Shown: piece after piece, positions 62,842-64,000 of the stretch
Position numbering within the stretch: the stretch's first letter is position 1
How the letters are laid out: each line of letters opens with the position of its first letter
Origin: Saccharospirillum sp.
GTDB lineage: Bacteria > Pseudomonadota > Gammaproteobacteria > Pseudomonadales > Natronospirillaceae
Length of the DNA stretch: 64,000 bases
NCBI GenBank assembly: GCA_022565595.1
Contig: JAIUML010000001.1
Coordinates: 1-64,000 of the forward strand
Reading direction: 5' to 3'
Made by a program: the position numbers and the translations under genes
Notes under the pieces: model-generated
What the model was told of the DNA's origin: nothing
The model's database searches: none
The model's input: only the letters and a program-made list of their open reading frames with translations

Positions 62842-64000
62842 TTACTCCTCGAAGTCTTCAAAACGGAAGATGGTGGCGCCTTCTTCTGGCGCATTAACAG
62901 CGGCACGCATCGGGCTATAAAGCTCGCGGCCCACACCCCAGAAATTGTCGCTGAGGTCTGCCTTGACTGGCGAACGCTTAGCCCACTCGTCATCGGAAAC
63001 CAGAACCTTCAATTCACCCGTATCGGCGTTCAGAGCAATACGATCGCCCTCTCGTACTTTGGACAGCGGGCCGCCTTCGCTGGCTTCAGGCGACATATGA
63101 ATGGCCGCCGGCACCTTACCGGAGGCGCCACTCATGCGGCCATCGGTGACCAGGGCCACCTTATGGCCTCGATCCTGCAGTACGCCGAGCGGCGGCGTCA
63201 ACTTGTGCAGCTCGGGCATACCGTTGGCTTTGGGGCCCTGAAAACGTACCACCACGATGCAGTCCTTATCCAGATCACCGGCCTTGAAAGCGGCCTGCAG
63301 ATCGTGCTGGCTTTCAAAGATGACGGCCGGTGCTTCGATGATGCGATGTTCCTTCGCGACAGCCGAGATTTTCACCACACCGGTACCCAGATTGCCGTGA
63401 ACCACATGCAGGCCACCCTCAGGGCTATAGGGGTTGCTTGTCGGCCGCACCACGTCCTCATTCAACGACACCTCGGTGCCTTCGCGGAATTCGAGCTGAC
63501 CTTCCTTCAGGAAGGGTTCCTGCGTATAACGATGCAGCCCCTTGCCAACGATGGTGCTGACGTCGTCGTGCAACAGGCCGGCGCCGAGCAGCTCACGGAT
63601 CATGAAGCCCAAGCCACCGGCTGCATGGAAGTGGTTTACGTCCGCCATGCCGTTCGGGTAGACATGTGCCAACGAAGGCACAACATGTGACAGGTCGGAA
63701 AAATCCTCCCACTTGATGATGATGCCTGCCGCACGCGCCATGGCAATGATGTGGATGGTCAGGTTGGTCGAGCCACCGGTGGCCAACAAGCCGACAATGC
63801 CATTGATAAAGGCTTTTTCTGAAAGCACTTCACAGGCTGGCGTGTATTGGCCATTCAGGCGTGTCAGGCGAGCGGCCTGCTGCGTGGCTTCATAGGTCAA
63901 CGCATCACGCAACGGCGTGTTGGGGTTCACAAAGCTGCTGCCCGGTAAATGCAGGCCCATGAACTCCATCAGCATCTGGTTGCTGTTGGCTGTGCCGTAA
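62842..64000 (-). CDS. edd: 6-phosphogluconate dehydratase, C-terminal part (cut by window edge)
   Basis: The frame runs off the right edge: the last 386 codons are present and the first about 220 are missing. The edge residues [21 protein letters not shown] are the conserved Edd/IlvD centre, followed by [37 protein letters not shown] and [10 protein letters not shown]. The enzyme dehydrates 6-phosphogluconate to KDPG with an iron-sulfur cluster whose other Cys ligands lie outside the window. It is the upstream gene of the edd-glk(-eda) group. Confidence 0.93.
   Translation of the reverse strand, partial: YGTANSNQMLMEFMGLHLPGSSFVNPNTPLRDALTYEATQQAARLTRLNGQYTPACEVLSEKAFINGIVGLLATGGSTNLTIHIIAMARAAGIIIKWEDFSDLSHVVPSLAHVYPNGMADVNHFHAAGGLGFMIRELLGAGLLHDDVSTIVGKGLHRYTQEPFLKEGQLEFREGTEVSLNEDVVRPTSNPYSPEGGLHVVHGNLGTGVVKISAVAKEHRIIEAPAVIFESQHDLQAAFKAGDLDKDCIVVVRFQGPKANGMPELHKLTPPLGVLQDRGHKVALVTDGRMSGASGKVPAAIHMSPEASEGGPLSKVREGDRIALNADTGELKVLVSDDEWAKRSPVKADLSDNFWGVGRELYSPMRAAVNAPEEGATIFRFEDFEE

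Noticed and set aside
1-64000. tRNA, rRNA, CRISPR array, insertion sequence or attachment site
   Set aside because: None seen by reading both strands; no regularly spaced repeats and no transposase or integrase frame.

Overview
The window reads as chromosome of a marine, heterotrophic gammaproteobacterium, most likely an Oceanospirillales relative (Saccharospirillum/Reinekea-like). This is a guess from the mix of ABC and TRAP importers, Entner-Doudoroff sugar use, chemoreceptors, sulfide oxidation genes and protein style; no rRNA or other firm marker is present. Most of the window is moderately GC-rich and densely coded. The first 2 kb is clearly AT-rich and looks imported. I saw no tRNA, rRNA, insertion sequence or CRISPR array.

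Layout. (1) 0.1-5.3 kb: accessory region with a dynamin-like GTPase, two small unknown proteins, a calcineurin-like phosphoesterase, an unknown membrane protein and a decayed ADP-ribosylglycohydrolase fragment. (2) 5.4-11.5 kb: GntR-type regulator followed by an operon of a NitT/TauT-type ABC importer, an FAD oxidoreductase, a shikimate-dehydrogenase-like enzyme and a cupin; substrate unknown. (3) 11.8-28.4 kb: a large catabolic block with two related RpiR regulators, a TRAP transporter, a reverse-strand operon of KDG-kinase-like, MlrC-like and D-threonine-aldolase/D-serine-dehydratase-like enzymes, a RidA protein, a five-gene oligosaccharide/peptide ABC importer and a cytoplasmic GH20 hexosaminidase. 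Together with the KDPG aldolase at 60.9 kb these fit a complete route for oxidised chitin units (chitobionate, N-acetylglucosaminate) to pyruvate and glyceraldehyde-3-phosphate. This is the most exciting reading of the window and is inference.

(4) 28.5-31.7 kb: small PAS/chemoreceptor protein and a DUF4105/DUF3015 pair. (5) 31.9-39.6 kb: a peptide ABC importer with an Xaa-Pro dipeptidase, divergent from an XRE-cupin regulator, a binding protein and a GAF protein; a perfect inverted repeat lies between the divergent units. (6) 39.8-46.8 kb: a GH13-type hydrolase resembling glucosylglycerol hydrolase, a chemoreceptor and a diguanylate cyclase. (7) 46.8-50.4 kb: a sulfide-oxidation operon (cytochrome c, flavocytochrome c sulfide dehydrogenase, YeeE/YedE transporter, SoxYZ fusion). 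(8) 50.5-53.9 kb: GspE/PilB-type ATPase with a likely c-di-GMP-binding N-terminus, a small DUF6435-like protein and a DUF4032 kinase-fold protein.

(9) 54.0-64.0 kb, all on the minus strand: a MalK/UgpC-type ATPase, amylomaltase, a 1074-residue full-length relative of the eukaryotic phosphorylase kinase alpha/beta subunits, then eda, glk and edd (edd cut by the window edge). The control region before the MalK gene holds two close matches to the HexR operator, which would tie sugar import to Entner-Doudoroff flux.
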